From Anaerolineales bacterium (GTDB taxonomy: Bacteria; Chloroflexota; Anaerolineae; Anaerolineales; UBA11858), in assembly GCA_016785015.1 (NCBI GenBank), contig JADHTJ010000011.1:1-56327 (forward strand): 56,327 nt of DNA. The letters run 5' to 3'. Positions 33,299 to 41,041 of the stretch are shown here, in pieces. A program made the position numbers and the translations under genes. The notes under the pieces are model-generated. The model saw only the letters and a program-made list of their open reading frames with translations, was not told the origin of the DNA and did not search any database. Every line of letters starts with the position of its first letter. Position 1 is the stretch's first letter.

Positions 33299-34504
33299 CT
33301 ACCAGTTTGGCACAGGTGTAGCAATCGTTATCGCAGATTGCAGCATCCAGCCTTCGGGTCCGTCGGGAAGTTTGACATTTAGCCAGGCGACATTATCAGT
33401 CTGGGTGGGTATTTCACTTAGGATTTCGATAAGTGTTCCGTTGAGGATCGATGTGATGGCAGTATTTGCAAAGCTTGGCCCATCACGCAGGATCGCGCCG
33501 TTGTATTCCTCGGGCGCGCTGACGATGGCGTAGACCGGCGTGGGACTTGGAACCGGTGTATCGCTGGGCGGTACTGTTATCGATGCAGTTAGTGTTGCTG
33601 GTAAGGTCACTGTAGGGGGGATTGGCGTGATCGAGGCTGTGCCCGTAGGGGAAGGTGTCAGCGTTTCTGTAGGTGGGGGAGTATCTGATGGCGTGAGAGT
33701 GGGTAAAGCAACTTGCCCCCCAACCGCCGCTCCTGCTCCGCCGAGTCCAATCAATAAAATAATTCCAACAATGGTGAGAACCCCCCCCGCTGTATACCCA
33801 AAGATTGTCAAAGGGCGGAACCCTAAGATCAATAAAGTAAGGGTTCCCAAGATAGCTGCCCAGGCTAAATGAATGCTGAAAACAACCAATCCATCAGGCC
33901 ATAAATGGGGAACTCCGCTACCTAAGCCAACTCCAGCCGCTGCGAGAGGGACATAAAGTTCGTAAGCTAGCGCAACACTCGCCACTGCGGCTCTCCGTCT
34001 TGTACGAACGATGGCTACTGTAGTTAAAATGCTTCCCACCGCCAATACCACAAAATGGTGCCAGGCTAGCTGTGTGTGTAAATATGCTTGAGTGAATTCA
34101 AACGGTTTCCAATAAGATGCCATGAAACCTACGCTCAAACTCGTGACAAATACGAGCAAAGAAGCCGTTAGTAATCCGATCAGACTGCGACCGAAGAAGC
34201 GCATTGATCCGCTTATCGTTCCCAAGGCAATTCCTACGAGTGGCGTCATCGTGGGGGCAAAGAGCGCTCCCAAAACTAACAAGGCTGGTGCATCGAGCCA
34301 CAGGCCCAGGGCTATGATTAAGCCTGCCAAAAGCGAAAAAAGGTAGAAATCAATTGAAGGTGAAGTGCGATGTGCAATATCATCCAAAAAAGCTTCTCGT
34401 TCGTCAGCACTGAGCGGCAGCAATAAACGTTGCGCGCGACGCCTTCTGGCCGGGGACAGGCGTTTTAAATCGTCGGGAGTCTGTTCAGTTCTAGGTAGGC
34501 TCAT
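33299..34504 (-). CDS. DUF389 membrane protein with outer SH3-like domain
   Basis: A 401-residue fusion. Residues about 55-265 are a DUF389-type membrane domain (SLLAGLIIALGLWLDAPALLVLGALFAPTMTPLVGIALG is the typical segment), found in many bacteria with unknown role. A linker of about 60 residues is almost only Pro, Thr and Ser (SDTPPPTETLTPSPTG). The end (VSAPEEYNGAILRDGPSFANTAITSILNGTLIEI...WLNVKLPDGPEGWM) looks like a bacterial SH3 domain, which often binds cell-wall peptides. A link between membrane and wall is therefore plausible. It starts 12 bp after the HAD gene and is probably cotranscribed with it. It converges on cdd with 5 bp between stops. Confidence 0.7.
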   Translation of the reverse strand: MSLPRTEQTPDDLKRLSPARRRRAQRLLLPLSADEREAFLDDIAHRTSPSIDFYLFSLLAGLIIALGLWLDAPALLVLGALFAPTMTPLVGIALGTISGSMRFFGRSLIGLLTASLLVFVTSLSVGFMASYWKPFEFTQAYLHTQLAWHHFVVLAVGSILTTVAIVRTRRRAAVASVALAYELYVPLAAAGVGLGSGVPHLWPDGLVVFSIHLAWAAILGTLTLLILGFRPLTIFGYTAGGVLTIVGIILLIGLGGAGAAVGGQVALPTLTPSDTPPPTETLTPSPTGTASITPIPPTVTLPATLTASITVPPSDTPVPSPTPVYAIVSAPEEYNGAILRDGPSFANTAITSILNGTLIEILSEIPTQTDNVAWLNVKLPDGPEGWMLQSAITIATPVPNW

Positions 34505-34516
34505 GTGATGATTTCT

Positions 34517-34987
34517 TTATTTCCGCAAGGTTGCTACCAGGCGAAGGGGTCTCTCGAATAGCTCAAGTGCTGAAAAGATATCCGGCATAATAATATCGGA
34601 CGCCAACAATGTTTCGGTTGCAATACCTTCAGCCGAAAAAATCCCAATGCCGATTTCTGCTGCCTTGAGCATCAGGGCATCGTTAGCACCTTGTCCAACT
34701 GCAACCACGCCTTCCCGGCCCAGATTATCCACATAAGATTCTTTTTGATGGGCTTCATTTCCTTTTCGCACTCGTACAGATTCTATGCCGAGTAGTTGGT
34801 CAATGATCTCTTGTTGTCCGTGGGTATCGGCAGTTAGCAGATGAAGTCTCAGGCGATCACGTAATATCGACAAGCTGCGTTTGATGCCATCATGTAGCTG
34901 CCCATCAATGGCCAGAGTTCCATTAACGTCACAGACAAGATGCTCGATTTGGATTGTGCTGCGCCCCGGAATATTCAATTCGATCAT
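34517..34987 (-). CDS. HAD-family soluble P-type-ATPase-like hydrolase
   Basis: A 156-residue cytoplasmic HAD phosphatase-like protein related to the P domain of P-type ATPases without the membrane part. Motif I is CDVNGTLA, where the second Asp of the usual DxDxT is Asn; this is also seen in the soluble P-type ATPase group, whose members may not act as simple phosphatases. Motif II is LLTADTHG and motifs III/IV are VAVGQGANDALMLKAA. The start was set at the ATG that gives the family length. The open frame upstream runs through repeat R1. There is no Shine-Dalgarno site; TATAAT lies 6 nt before the ATG, consistent with leaderless mRNA. Confidence 0.8.
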   Translation of the reverse strand: MIELNIPGRSTIQIEHLVCDVNGTLAIDGQLHDGIKRSLSILRDRLRLHLLTADTHGQQEIIDQLLGIESVRVRKGNEAHQKESYVDNLGREGVVAVGQGANDALMLKAAEIGIGIFSAEGIATETLLASDIIMPDIFSALELFERPLRLVATLRK

Positions 34988-34993
34988 ACCCGT

Positions 34994-34999
34994 ATTATA
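34994..34999 (-). promoter_or_regulatory. -10 box directly before the HAD start codon
   Basis: On the minus strand TATAAT, preceded by TTG, is followed by 6 nt (ACGGGT) and ATG. No ribosome-binding motif is present. The transcript is probably leaderless. Confidence 0.55.
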
Positions 35000-35032
35000 C
35001 AAGATAATCATTTGACTGATCGTATTTGGGAA

Positions 35033-35306
35033 TTGGGTCTCTAGGAATCGCCGTGGTAAGGGGTCACATTTGGGGGTAGGGAGCGTGCTCCGCTCGCCCC
35101 CTACCCCCAAATGTCAGGTCTCTCACGGCAATTCCCAACGAATGTATTAGTCAATAGAAGGCTGAACACCGCAGAGTCGCAGAGAACGCGGAGATTCTCG
35201 TATTTTACAGGAGAAAAGCTCTGCGAACTCCGCGTCTCAGCGGTGAAAGTTGCATCAGAATTGTGTTCAATCTACCCTTGACCATTACAGAAATTCCCAA
35301 AGAACC
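35033..35306. repeat. Repeat R1, copy 2, interrupted by element A
   Basis: The same ends and central hairpin as the copy at 7773, with two short indels. Its right end is split: GCAATTCCCAACGAA lies before element A, and GAAATTCCCAAAGAACC after it. The uninterrupted copy reads GCAATTCCCAAAGAACC. Confidence 0.75.
35143..35289. mobile_element. MITE-like element A (147 bp)
   Basis: The ends TGTATTAGTCAA and TTGACCATTACA are imperfect inverted repeats (10 of 12). It is flanked by direct repeats of 15 bp with 13 matches (35128-35142 and 35290-35304). The interior is a large palindrome containing ACCGCAGAGTCGCAGAG. It is about 98% identical (3 differences seen) to element B at 40824, in opposite orientation. 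No coding sequence is present. Confidence 0.8.
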
Positions 35307-35379
35307 TGGGAATTTCCCTATTAAAGGTGCGGTAGAGTAAAATACTGGCATTGTTATTACAAGGAGTGCTTGCGGTGTT

Positions 35380-36420
35380 ATGAAAATTTTTCAACAAGTA
35401 TTGTGGATTTCTTTGGTGATTGTGCTCGCTGGATGCGGTGGAGCTGTAGCGACGAGCAGTTCAACTGAAACACCAGTAGTGGAAGTACCCACGCCAGAAC
35501 CCACGGTGACCGAAATCCCCACAGCTACATCATTACCCCCTGTGGGCGTGCTATTAGCATCTCCTGATGCGGATCCCCAAATAGTTGAAATCCTTCAAAA
35601 TGAACTCTCACAATCCATTACTGATGCGGGAATGCGTTTTCAAGTGCGGCCATCCCTATCGCCCGAATCTATAACTGCGGAAGATATTCAATGGGTGATT
35701 GCCCTCCCGCCAGCGCCGGATTTAGCTACCTTGATAGCATCTTCGCCGGACACACGTTTTCTTGCAATTGGCGTTGGGGATCTGGAACCAGCACCAAACT
35801 TGAGCATGATTGGTTCAAGCAGTGATCGTTTTGATCAACAAGGATTCCTTGCAGGTTATTTGGCAGCGATGCTAACTCCCGATTGGCGCGTGGGAGTGAT
35901 CAGCATCGCAGATAATGAAGCGGGTCAATTAGCTCGTAAAAGCTTTATCACCGGAGCGAAATATTATTGTGGGTTTTGCAGTCCGGCATACCCTCCATTT
36001 TATGAATATCCGCTTTATGTTCAACTGAATGGAGGAGCAACTGGAGATGAATGGCTGGCTGCGGCGGATTTCTTACTTCAGCGTGGCATTACTACAATTT
36101 ATGTGGTACCTGGTGCTGGAGATGGCATACTATTAAATTTCTTAGCCCAATCTGGAATCCAAATAATTGGCGGAGATACACCGCCCGATGATATTCGTGA
36201 TGCTTGGATTGCAACCTTGGGCTTTTCGAGCTTGGATGCCTTTTATACATTTTGGCCTGAATTTTCCGCTGGCGCAGATGGCCAAAACGTATCGGTGCCA
36301 ATATCCATCAGCAATATCAACGCGAACATTTTGAGCCCAGGCAAACAGCGCCTTTTAGAAGAAGTGTTAGTCATGGTTCAGGGAAACGAAATTGAACTTA
36401 TAGGTAGAAATATCCCCTAA
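35380..36420 (+). CDS. BMP-family ABC substrate-binding lipoprotein
   Basis: Binding protein of the BmpA/Med family, known in several bacteria to bind purine or other nucleosides. It has a signal peptide with lipobox VLAGCGG (Cys19), then a Thr/Pro linker. The domain shows SSSDRFDQQGFLAGYLAAMLTPDWRVGVI, DNEAGQLARKSFITGAKYYC, and GIQIIGGDTPPDD. At 346 residues it is of normal length. AAGGAG lies 15 nt before the ATG, a longer gap than usual, but no other in-frame start exists. The ATPase and permeases follow after a separate promoter. The ligand is inferred only from family. Confidence 0.82.
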   Translation: MKIFQQVLWISLVIVLAGCGGAVATSSSTETPVVEVPTPEPTVTEIPTATSLPPVGVLLASPDADPQIVEILQNELSQSITDAGMRFQVRPSLSPESITAEDIQWVIALPPAPDLATLIASSPDTRFLAIGVGDLEPAPNLSMIGSSSDRFDQQGFLAGYLAAMLTPDWRVGVISIADNEAGQLARKSFITGAKYYCGFCSPAYPPFYEYPLYVQLNGGATGDEWLAAADFLLQRGITTIYVVPGAGDGILLNFLAQSGIQIIGGDTPPDDIRDAWIATLGFSSLDAFYTFWPEFSAGADGQNVSVPISISNINANILSPGKQRLLEEVLVMVQGNEIELIGRNIP

Positions 36421-36492
36421 TTTTTCATGGAAATAACCTGAAATTTATCCAGAAAACTAACTCAAATAATCAGTGTTTTGGCACACTCTACA

Positions 36493-36501
36493 TGATATAA
36501 T
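36493..36501 (+). promoter_or_regulatory. Extended -10 promoter of the nucleoside-type ABC genes
   Basis: TGATATAAT, identical to the extended -10 before the peptide binding protein, lies 114 nt before the ATPase start codon. It gives the ATPase and permease genes their own transcription start. Confidence 0.5.
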
Positions 36502-36614
36502 AATTTGTTAGCGCTCTAATGTGAAGACTGTTAGCGCGTGGATTTTTCCTGAAACCACGCCAGGGTGCTGCCAAATAAGATTGCTTTGATAATTCAAATC
36601 ACAATGAGGTTCTT

Positions 36615-38135
36615 ATGGCGCCAATTCTAGAGCTACGCGGAATTACCAAACGATTCCCAGGCGTGCTGGCTAATGACCATATTGATCTGACCTTGGAACA
36701 AGGTGAGATTCACGCATTATTGGGGGAAAATGGAGCCGGGAAAACTACATTAATGAACATCTTATATGGGTTGTATGACCCAGATGAAGGGGAAATATTC
36801 GTTCGCGAAAAGCAGATCAATGTCACTTCGCCCAGTGATGCAATTTCGGCTGGAGTTGGGATGGTGCACCAGCATTTCATGTTGGTGCCTGTATTTACAG
36901 TTACTGAGAATGTGATGCTGGGTGATGAATCTACCAGTGTTGGTGGGCTCCTCGATCGCAAATCATCAGCCAAGCGGATTACTGAAATCTCTGAACAATA
37001 TCACTTGGAAGTCGATCCCAATGCTTATGTGCGAGATTTGCCCGTTGGGGTTCAGCAGCGTGTTGAGATCATAAAGCTACTCTACCGCGAGGCAGATATC
37101 TTGATTTTGGATGAGCCTACGGCAGTGCTCACACCGCAAGAAGTGGACGAATTGTTCACAATTATGCGTTCGTTAGTTGAGCATGGTAAGTCGATCATTT
37201 TCATCACCCATAAATTGCGTGAGGTTCTGGAATTTGCTGACCGCATTAGCGTAATTCGCGGCGGCAAGATGGTTGGTTCCACCACACCGCAAGACGCCGA
37301 CCAGAATTCTCTTGCAGCCATGATGGTAGGACGCGCTGTTGACCTTCATGTCGATAAAGCTCCTGCCAAACCGGAAGACGTAGTACTTGAAGTTGAAGAT
37401 TTGGTTGTTCTTGATGATGTCGACCATGTGGCGGTCAAAAATGTCTCATTCCAAGTGCGTGCTGGAGAAATCTTGGGAGTTGCAGGTGTTCAGGGCAATG
37501 GTCAAACTGAGTTGGTCAAGGCGATTACTGGACTAAGTCACCCAGTGAGCGGAACAGTAAATTTGTTAGATCAGGAGATTTCTGGATCATCTCCACGTGC
37601 AATTACAGAATTGGGGTCAGCGCATATCCCTGAAGATCGCCAGCAAGATGGCTTGGTATTGTCTGCGACGATTGCCGATAATTTGGTGCTCAATACATAT
37701 TATTTGGAACCCAATGCGAAGCAAGCTATCATTCAAAGGGAGCAGGTTCTGAAAAATGCTGAAGATATCATCAATAATTTTGATATCCGCACCCCCAGTT
37801 CTCTCATTCCAGTTGGATCATTGTCGGGTGGCAATCAACAAAAAGTTATCGTTGGTAGGGAATTTTCTCGTCCAATAAAATTCTTGGTTGCTTCGCAACC
37901 CACTCGGGGTTTGGACGTAGGCTCTATCGAATATATTCATAACCGTTTGATAGAAAAACGGGATGCCGGGTGTGCAATTCTGTTGGTTTCGACGGAACTG
38001 GATGAGATTATGGAGCTGTCTGATCGCATAGCAGTAATGTATCGCGGCGAGATCATCGATGTTGTCGAGGCAAAAGATGTCACCAAAGAGCAGGTCGGTT
38101 TGCTGATGGCTGGCGTAGTTTTGGAAAAGGCATAA
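36615..38135 (+). CDS. Nucleoside/simple-sugar-type ABC transporter ATPase (two NBDs)
   Basis: A fused double ATPase of 506 residues, as in NupA/YufO and RbsA. NBD1 has an intact Walker A (GENGAGKTT, 37-45), DLPVGVQQRVEI as signature and ILILDEPTAVLT. NBD2 has the degenerate Walker A GVQGNGQTE, signature SLSGGNQQKVIVGRE, and the altered Walker B segment FLVASQPTRGLDVGS, all usual in this subfamily, where one site is catalytically weak. It is followed after 33 bp by two permeases. With the BMP protein upstream, the system is most like nucleoside importers. Confidence 0.9.
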   Translation: MAPILELRGITKRFPGVLANDHIDLTLEQGEIHALLGENGAGKTTLMNILYGLYDPDEGEIFVREKQINVTSPSDAISAGVGMVHQHFMLVPVFTVTENVMLGDESTSVGGLLDRKSSAKRITEISEQYHLEVDPNAYVRDLPVGVQQRVEIIKLLYREADILILDEPTAVLTPQEVDELFTIMRSLVEHGKSIIFITHKLREVLEFADRISVIRGGKMVGSTTPQDADQNSLAAMMVGRAVDLHVDKAPAKPEDVVLEVEDLVVLDDVDHVAVKNVSFQVRAGEILGVAGVQGNGQTELVKAITGLSHPVSGTVNLLDQEISGSSPRAITELGSAHIPEDRQQDGLVLSATIADNLVLNTYYLEPNAKQAIIQREQVLKNAEDIINNFDIRTPSSLIPVGSLSGGNQQKVIVGREFSRPIKFLVASQPTRGLDVGSIEYIHNRLIEKRDAGCAILLVSTELDEIMELSDRIAVMYRGEIIDVVEAKDVTKEQVGLLMAGVVLEKA

Positions 38136-38168
38136 AGCTAATCGAAGCGTTGGAATGAGGAATCATCT

Positions 38169-39416
38169 ATGAGCGAAACAGAAAAAGGAAAACCTGAGAA
38201 GAAAGACTCCGGCAAAATCTTTCTTGATGAGATTTCAAAAAGCCCGCTGACAGTTACTATTCTAGCAATTTTCTCCGGTTTGCTGCTGGGTGGGTTGTTA
38301 GTAGCAGTAACCTCCGAAGATGTTTATGCTGCCTTTGGAGATTCTCCTTGGGAAGCAATCAAGATCGGAGCAAATGCTGCTTGGAAAACCTACGTAGCTC
38401 TATTCAATGGGTCTGTGGGTAATCCGACGAAGATCATTGATGCTTTTCGAGGAGGGGATCCCGAAACCATTCGCAGAGCGGTCAACCCATTTTTTGAGAG
38501 CTTAAATCAGTCGACACCGTATATCTTCGCTGGCTTGGCTGTGGCATTGGGTTTTCGGGTTGGCCTGTTCAATATCGGTGCAGAAGGGCAGCTTTTCATC
38601 GGTGCTACCACTACAGTGATAGCAGCGATCTTCTTGAAAGGCTTGCCTGCTATCATCCACGTACCGATATCCTTGCTGGCTGGCTTTGTTGGTGGGGGAT
38701 TGTGGGGTTTCATTCCGGGCTGGCTCAAGGCGGCAACCGGAGGCCATGAGGTCATCAATACGATTATGATGAATTACATAGCCTTTCGTTTAAGCGAATT
38801 CCTACTACGTGGACCTCTCCAAGATCCAAATGGATTTACGCCTGTGAGTGCTCCAATCGAGGATTCTGCCAAATTGATGCGGTTCTTCGAGAGTCCTATC
38901 CGATTTCATATTGGCTTTTTTGTAGCGCTGCTTTTTGCTTACCTGGTTTACTTGCTCTTGTTCAAGACGACTTGGGGATTTACGCTGCGTACGGTTGGCG
39001 CAAATCCCAGAGCTGCCAAATACGCGGGAATGAGCATTGTAAAGAGCACTGTGCTAGCAATGTTCTTATCTGGCGGACTGGCTGGATTGGCAGGAGCGAA
39101 TGAAGTTTTAGGTGTCAATCATAACTTGGCAGTTGCGTTCTCTTCTGGATACGGTTTCGATGCCATCGCGCTAGCTTTGCTAGGCAAGAGTCACCCCGCG
39201 GGTGTGGTCATGGCAGCGATCATGTTCGGTTTCTTACGCAATGGCGCCATCCAGATGCAGCTTACAGCCGGCATTCCAATAGATATTATTTCTGTTCTCC
39301 AGGCCACAATACTGGCCTTTATCGCCGCACCAGCGATTATCCGCACAATTTACCGCCTCAAAGAGCCCGATATGGATATTGATGCGGTTACACTGCGCGG
39401 CTGGGGAGGCAACTAA
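38169..39416 (+). CDS. Nucleoside-type ABC transporter permease 1
   Basis: A 415-residue inner-membrane subunit of the branched-chain/ribose-type permease superfamily (NupB/YufP-like). After a charged N-terminus come a helix TVTILAIFSGLLLGGLLVAV, the family segment LAVALGFRVGLFNIGAEGQLFIGAT, GFIPGWLKAATGGHEVINTIMMNYIA, and GFTLRTVGANPRAAKYAGMS with the ATPase-contact loop. The end FGFLRNGAIQMQLTAGIPIDIISVLQATILAF is also typical. It is 2 bp before the second permease. Confidence 0.9.
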   Translation: MSETEKGKPEKKDSGKIFLDEISKSPLTVTILAIFSGLLLGGLLVAVTSEDVYAAFGDSPWEAIKIGANAAWKTYVALFNGSVGNPTKIIDAFRGGDPETIRRAVNPFFESLNQSTPYIFAGLAVALGFRVGLFNIGAEGQLFIGATTTVIAAIFLKGLPAIIHVPISLLAGFVGGGLWGFIPGWLKAATGGHEVINTIMMNYIAFRLSEFLLRGPLQDPNGFTPVSAPIEDSAKLMRFFESPIRFHIGFFVALLFAYLVYLLLFKTTWGFTLRTVGANPRAAKYAGMSIVKSTVLAMFLSGGLAGLAGANEVLGVNHNLAVAFSSGYGFDAIALALLGKSHPAGVVMAAIMFGFLRNGAIQMQLTAGIPIDIISVLQATILAFIAAPAIIRTIYRLKEPDMDIDAVTLRGWGGN

Positions 39417-39418
39417 TC

Positions 39419-40681
39419 ATGGCAACTTCAACGATGGATAATCAGATGGAATTTGTTTCTCCTACACGCCGGCGAGTTATGGGACTTGTCTTTTTGGGAT
39501 TGGCAATCATCCTGTGGGTGATCTTTGCCAGAAATGTTGAACCGGAGGCTCTTACAACTTTCAGGATGACACCTGGTGGTGCGGAGAACCCATTACCCAA
39601 TTGGGAATTTACCACTTTGCCAATGATCAATATTTTGGCGGTTGTCAGTGCCGTGATTGGTGGATACCAACTGGCGCGCGGCTTCGGCAAGCGCACCAAT
39701 CTGATGTTGGGAATGGTCGTGGCGATGTTCTTTTTTGGCTTCCTGACTTGGGCAACTTCCGGTGGCTCTCTGAATCTGGCAGGGCTTTTCCGCAGCGCGC
39801 TGGTAAAAGCAGTGCCTCTAACTCTAGGTGCTCTTTCAGGAGTTCTTTGTGAGCGCTCGGGGGTGGTCAACATTGCCATTGAAGGCATGATGCTGACCGG
39901 TGCATTTACTGGTGCCTTTGTGGGCAGTGTGACCAATATTTGGTTTGGTTTATTGGCGGCAATTTTCGCCGGGGCGCTCTTGGCCGCTATTCATGCTGTC
40001 CTCTCGATCAAATACAAAACCGATCAGATTATCTCAGGAACGGTGATCAACATCTTTTCCACAGGGATCACATCGTTCCTGTCGGCGAAATTCTTGCAGA
40101 AATATCAGCACTTAAATGACCCCGGCCGCTTTCCCACGATTAAAGTTCCCGTCCTTTCCGATATCCCCTTTATCGGGCCGATCATGTTCCAGCACAATAT
40201 GTTTGTGTATGCGTTATATATCTTCATAATCGCGCTAACTATTGGTCTCTATTACACTCGTTGGGGATTACGAACCCGCGCAGTAGGCGAACACCCAAAA
40301 GCGGCGGACACCTTGGGAATCAACGTTTTCCGCACTCGCTATCTCTCCGTAATTTTGGGCGGCTGCATGGCTGGATTTGGGGGCGCTTACTTCACCTTGG
40401 GTTCGGTCGGCCGTTTTGATGAAGTGATGACTGCCGGACGCGGCTTCATTGGTCTGGCAGCAATGATCTTCGGAAACTGGAATCCGGTTGGGTCGTTTGG
40501 GGCGGGCCTTCTGTTTGGCTTCTTTGATGCTCTCTCGGCAAAGTTGGCCATCCTGAAGGTGCCCATTCCATCCGAGGTGATGTTGATGTTCCCGTATTTA
40601 GCGACGATGATCGCTTTGGCAGGTGTTGTTGGTCGCGGTCAGATGCCCGCTGCAGATGGACAGCCCTACGACAAGGAATAA
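39419..40681 (+). CDS. Nucleoside-type ABC transporter permease 2
   Basis: Partner permease (NupC/YufQ-like), 420 residues. The core shows VPLTLGALSGVLCERSGVVNIAIEGMMLTGAF, then KYKTDQIISGTVINIFSTGITSF, GLRTRAVGEHPKAADTLGINVFRTRYLSVILGG and TAGRGFIGLAAMIFGNWNPVGSFGAGLLFGFFDAL. The N-terminal 100 residues add two or three membrane segments. It ends the operon; two tandem terminators follow. Confidence 0.9.
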   Translation: MATSTMDNQMEFVSPTRRRVMGLVFLGLAIILWVIFARNVEPEALTTFRMTPGGAENPLPNWEFTTLPMINILAVVSAVIGGYQLARGFGKRTNLMLGMVVAMFFFGFLTWATSGGSLNLAGLFRSALVKAVPLTLGALSGVLCERSGVVNIAIEGMMLTGAFTGAFVGSVTNIWFGLLAAIFAGALLAAIHAVLSIKYKTDQIISGTVINIFSTGITSFLSAKFLQKYQHLNDPGRFPTIKVPVLSDIPFIGPIMFQHNMFVYALYIFIIALTIGLYYTRWGLRTRAVGEHPKAADTLGINVFRTRYLSVILGGCMAGFGGAYFTLGSVGRFDEVMTAGRGFIGLAAMIFGNWNPVGSFGAGLLFGFFDALSAKLAILKVPIPSEVMLMFPYLATMIALAGVVGRGQMPAADGQPYDKE

Positions 40682-40734
40682 CAAATATTTTAAAAGTATA
40701 ATCTCATTAATGAGTATTCTCCCCATTCACCCTG

Positions 40735-40758
40735 CCCCCCTTCCCCAATGAAGGGGGG
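40735..40758 (+). terminator. First terminator after the nucleoside-type ABC operon
   Basis: CCCCCCTT and AAGGGGGG pair around an 8-nt loop, followed by TTCTTT. Confidence 0.65.
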
Positions 40759-40762
40759 TTCT

Positions 40763-40819
40763 TTGTAAAAAACAGATGCGAGCTGGCGCCATGCGCCAGC
40801 TCGCATCTGTTTTTTACAA
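40763..40819. terminator. Strong bidirectional terminator
   Basis: A perfect 27-bp stem with a 3-nt loop, AAAAAACAGATGCGAGC on the left side and T-run on the right, lies between convergent genes. Its T-tract begins the 15-bp direct repeat that flanks element B. Confidence 0.92.
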
Positions 40820-40823
40820 TTTC

Positions 40824-40970
40824 TGTAATGGTCAAGGGTAGATTGAACACAATTCTGATGCAACTTTCACCGCTGAGACGCGGAGTTCGCAGAGTTTTTC
40901 TCCTGTAAAATGCGAGAATCTCCGCGTTCTCTGCGACTCTGCGGTGTTCAGCCTTCTGTTGACTAATACA
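40824..40970. mobile_element. MITE-like element B (147 bp) with exact 15-bp direct repeats
   Basis: The ends are TGTAATGGTCAA and TTGACTAATACA. The flanks are an exact 15-bp direct repeat, GTTTTTTACAATTTC, at 40809-40823 and 40971-40985. The left repeat is the T-tract of the terminator at 40763. The element is an inverted near-identical copy of element A and is strongly palindromic inside. It has no ORF, so a transposase would have to act in trans. Confidence 0.82.
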
Positions 40971-41041
40971 GTTTTTTACAATTTCCTACCAACGATTGTT
41001 AATTGATGGGACGTTTATTAACAGTTTCGGGATAATCTTTG

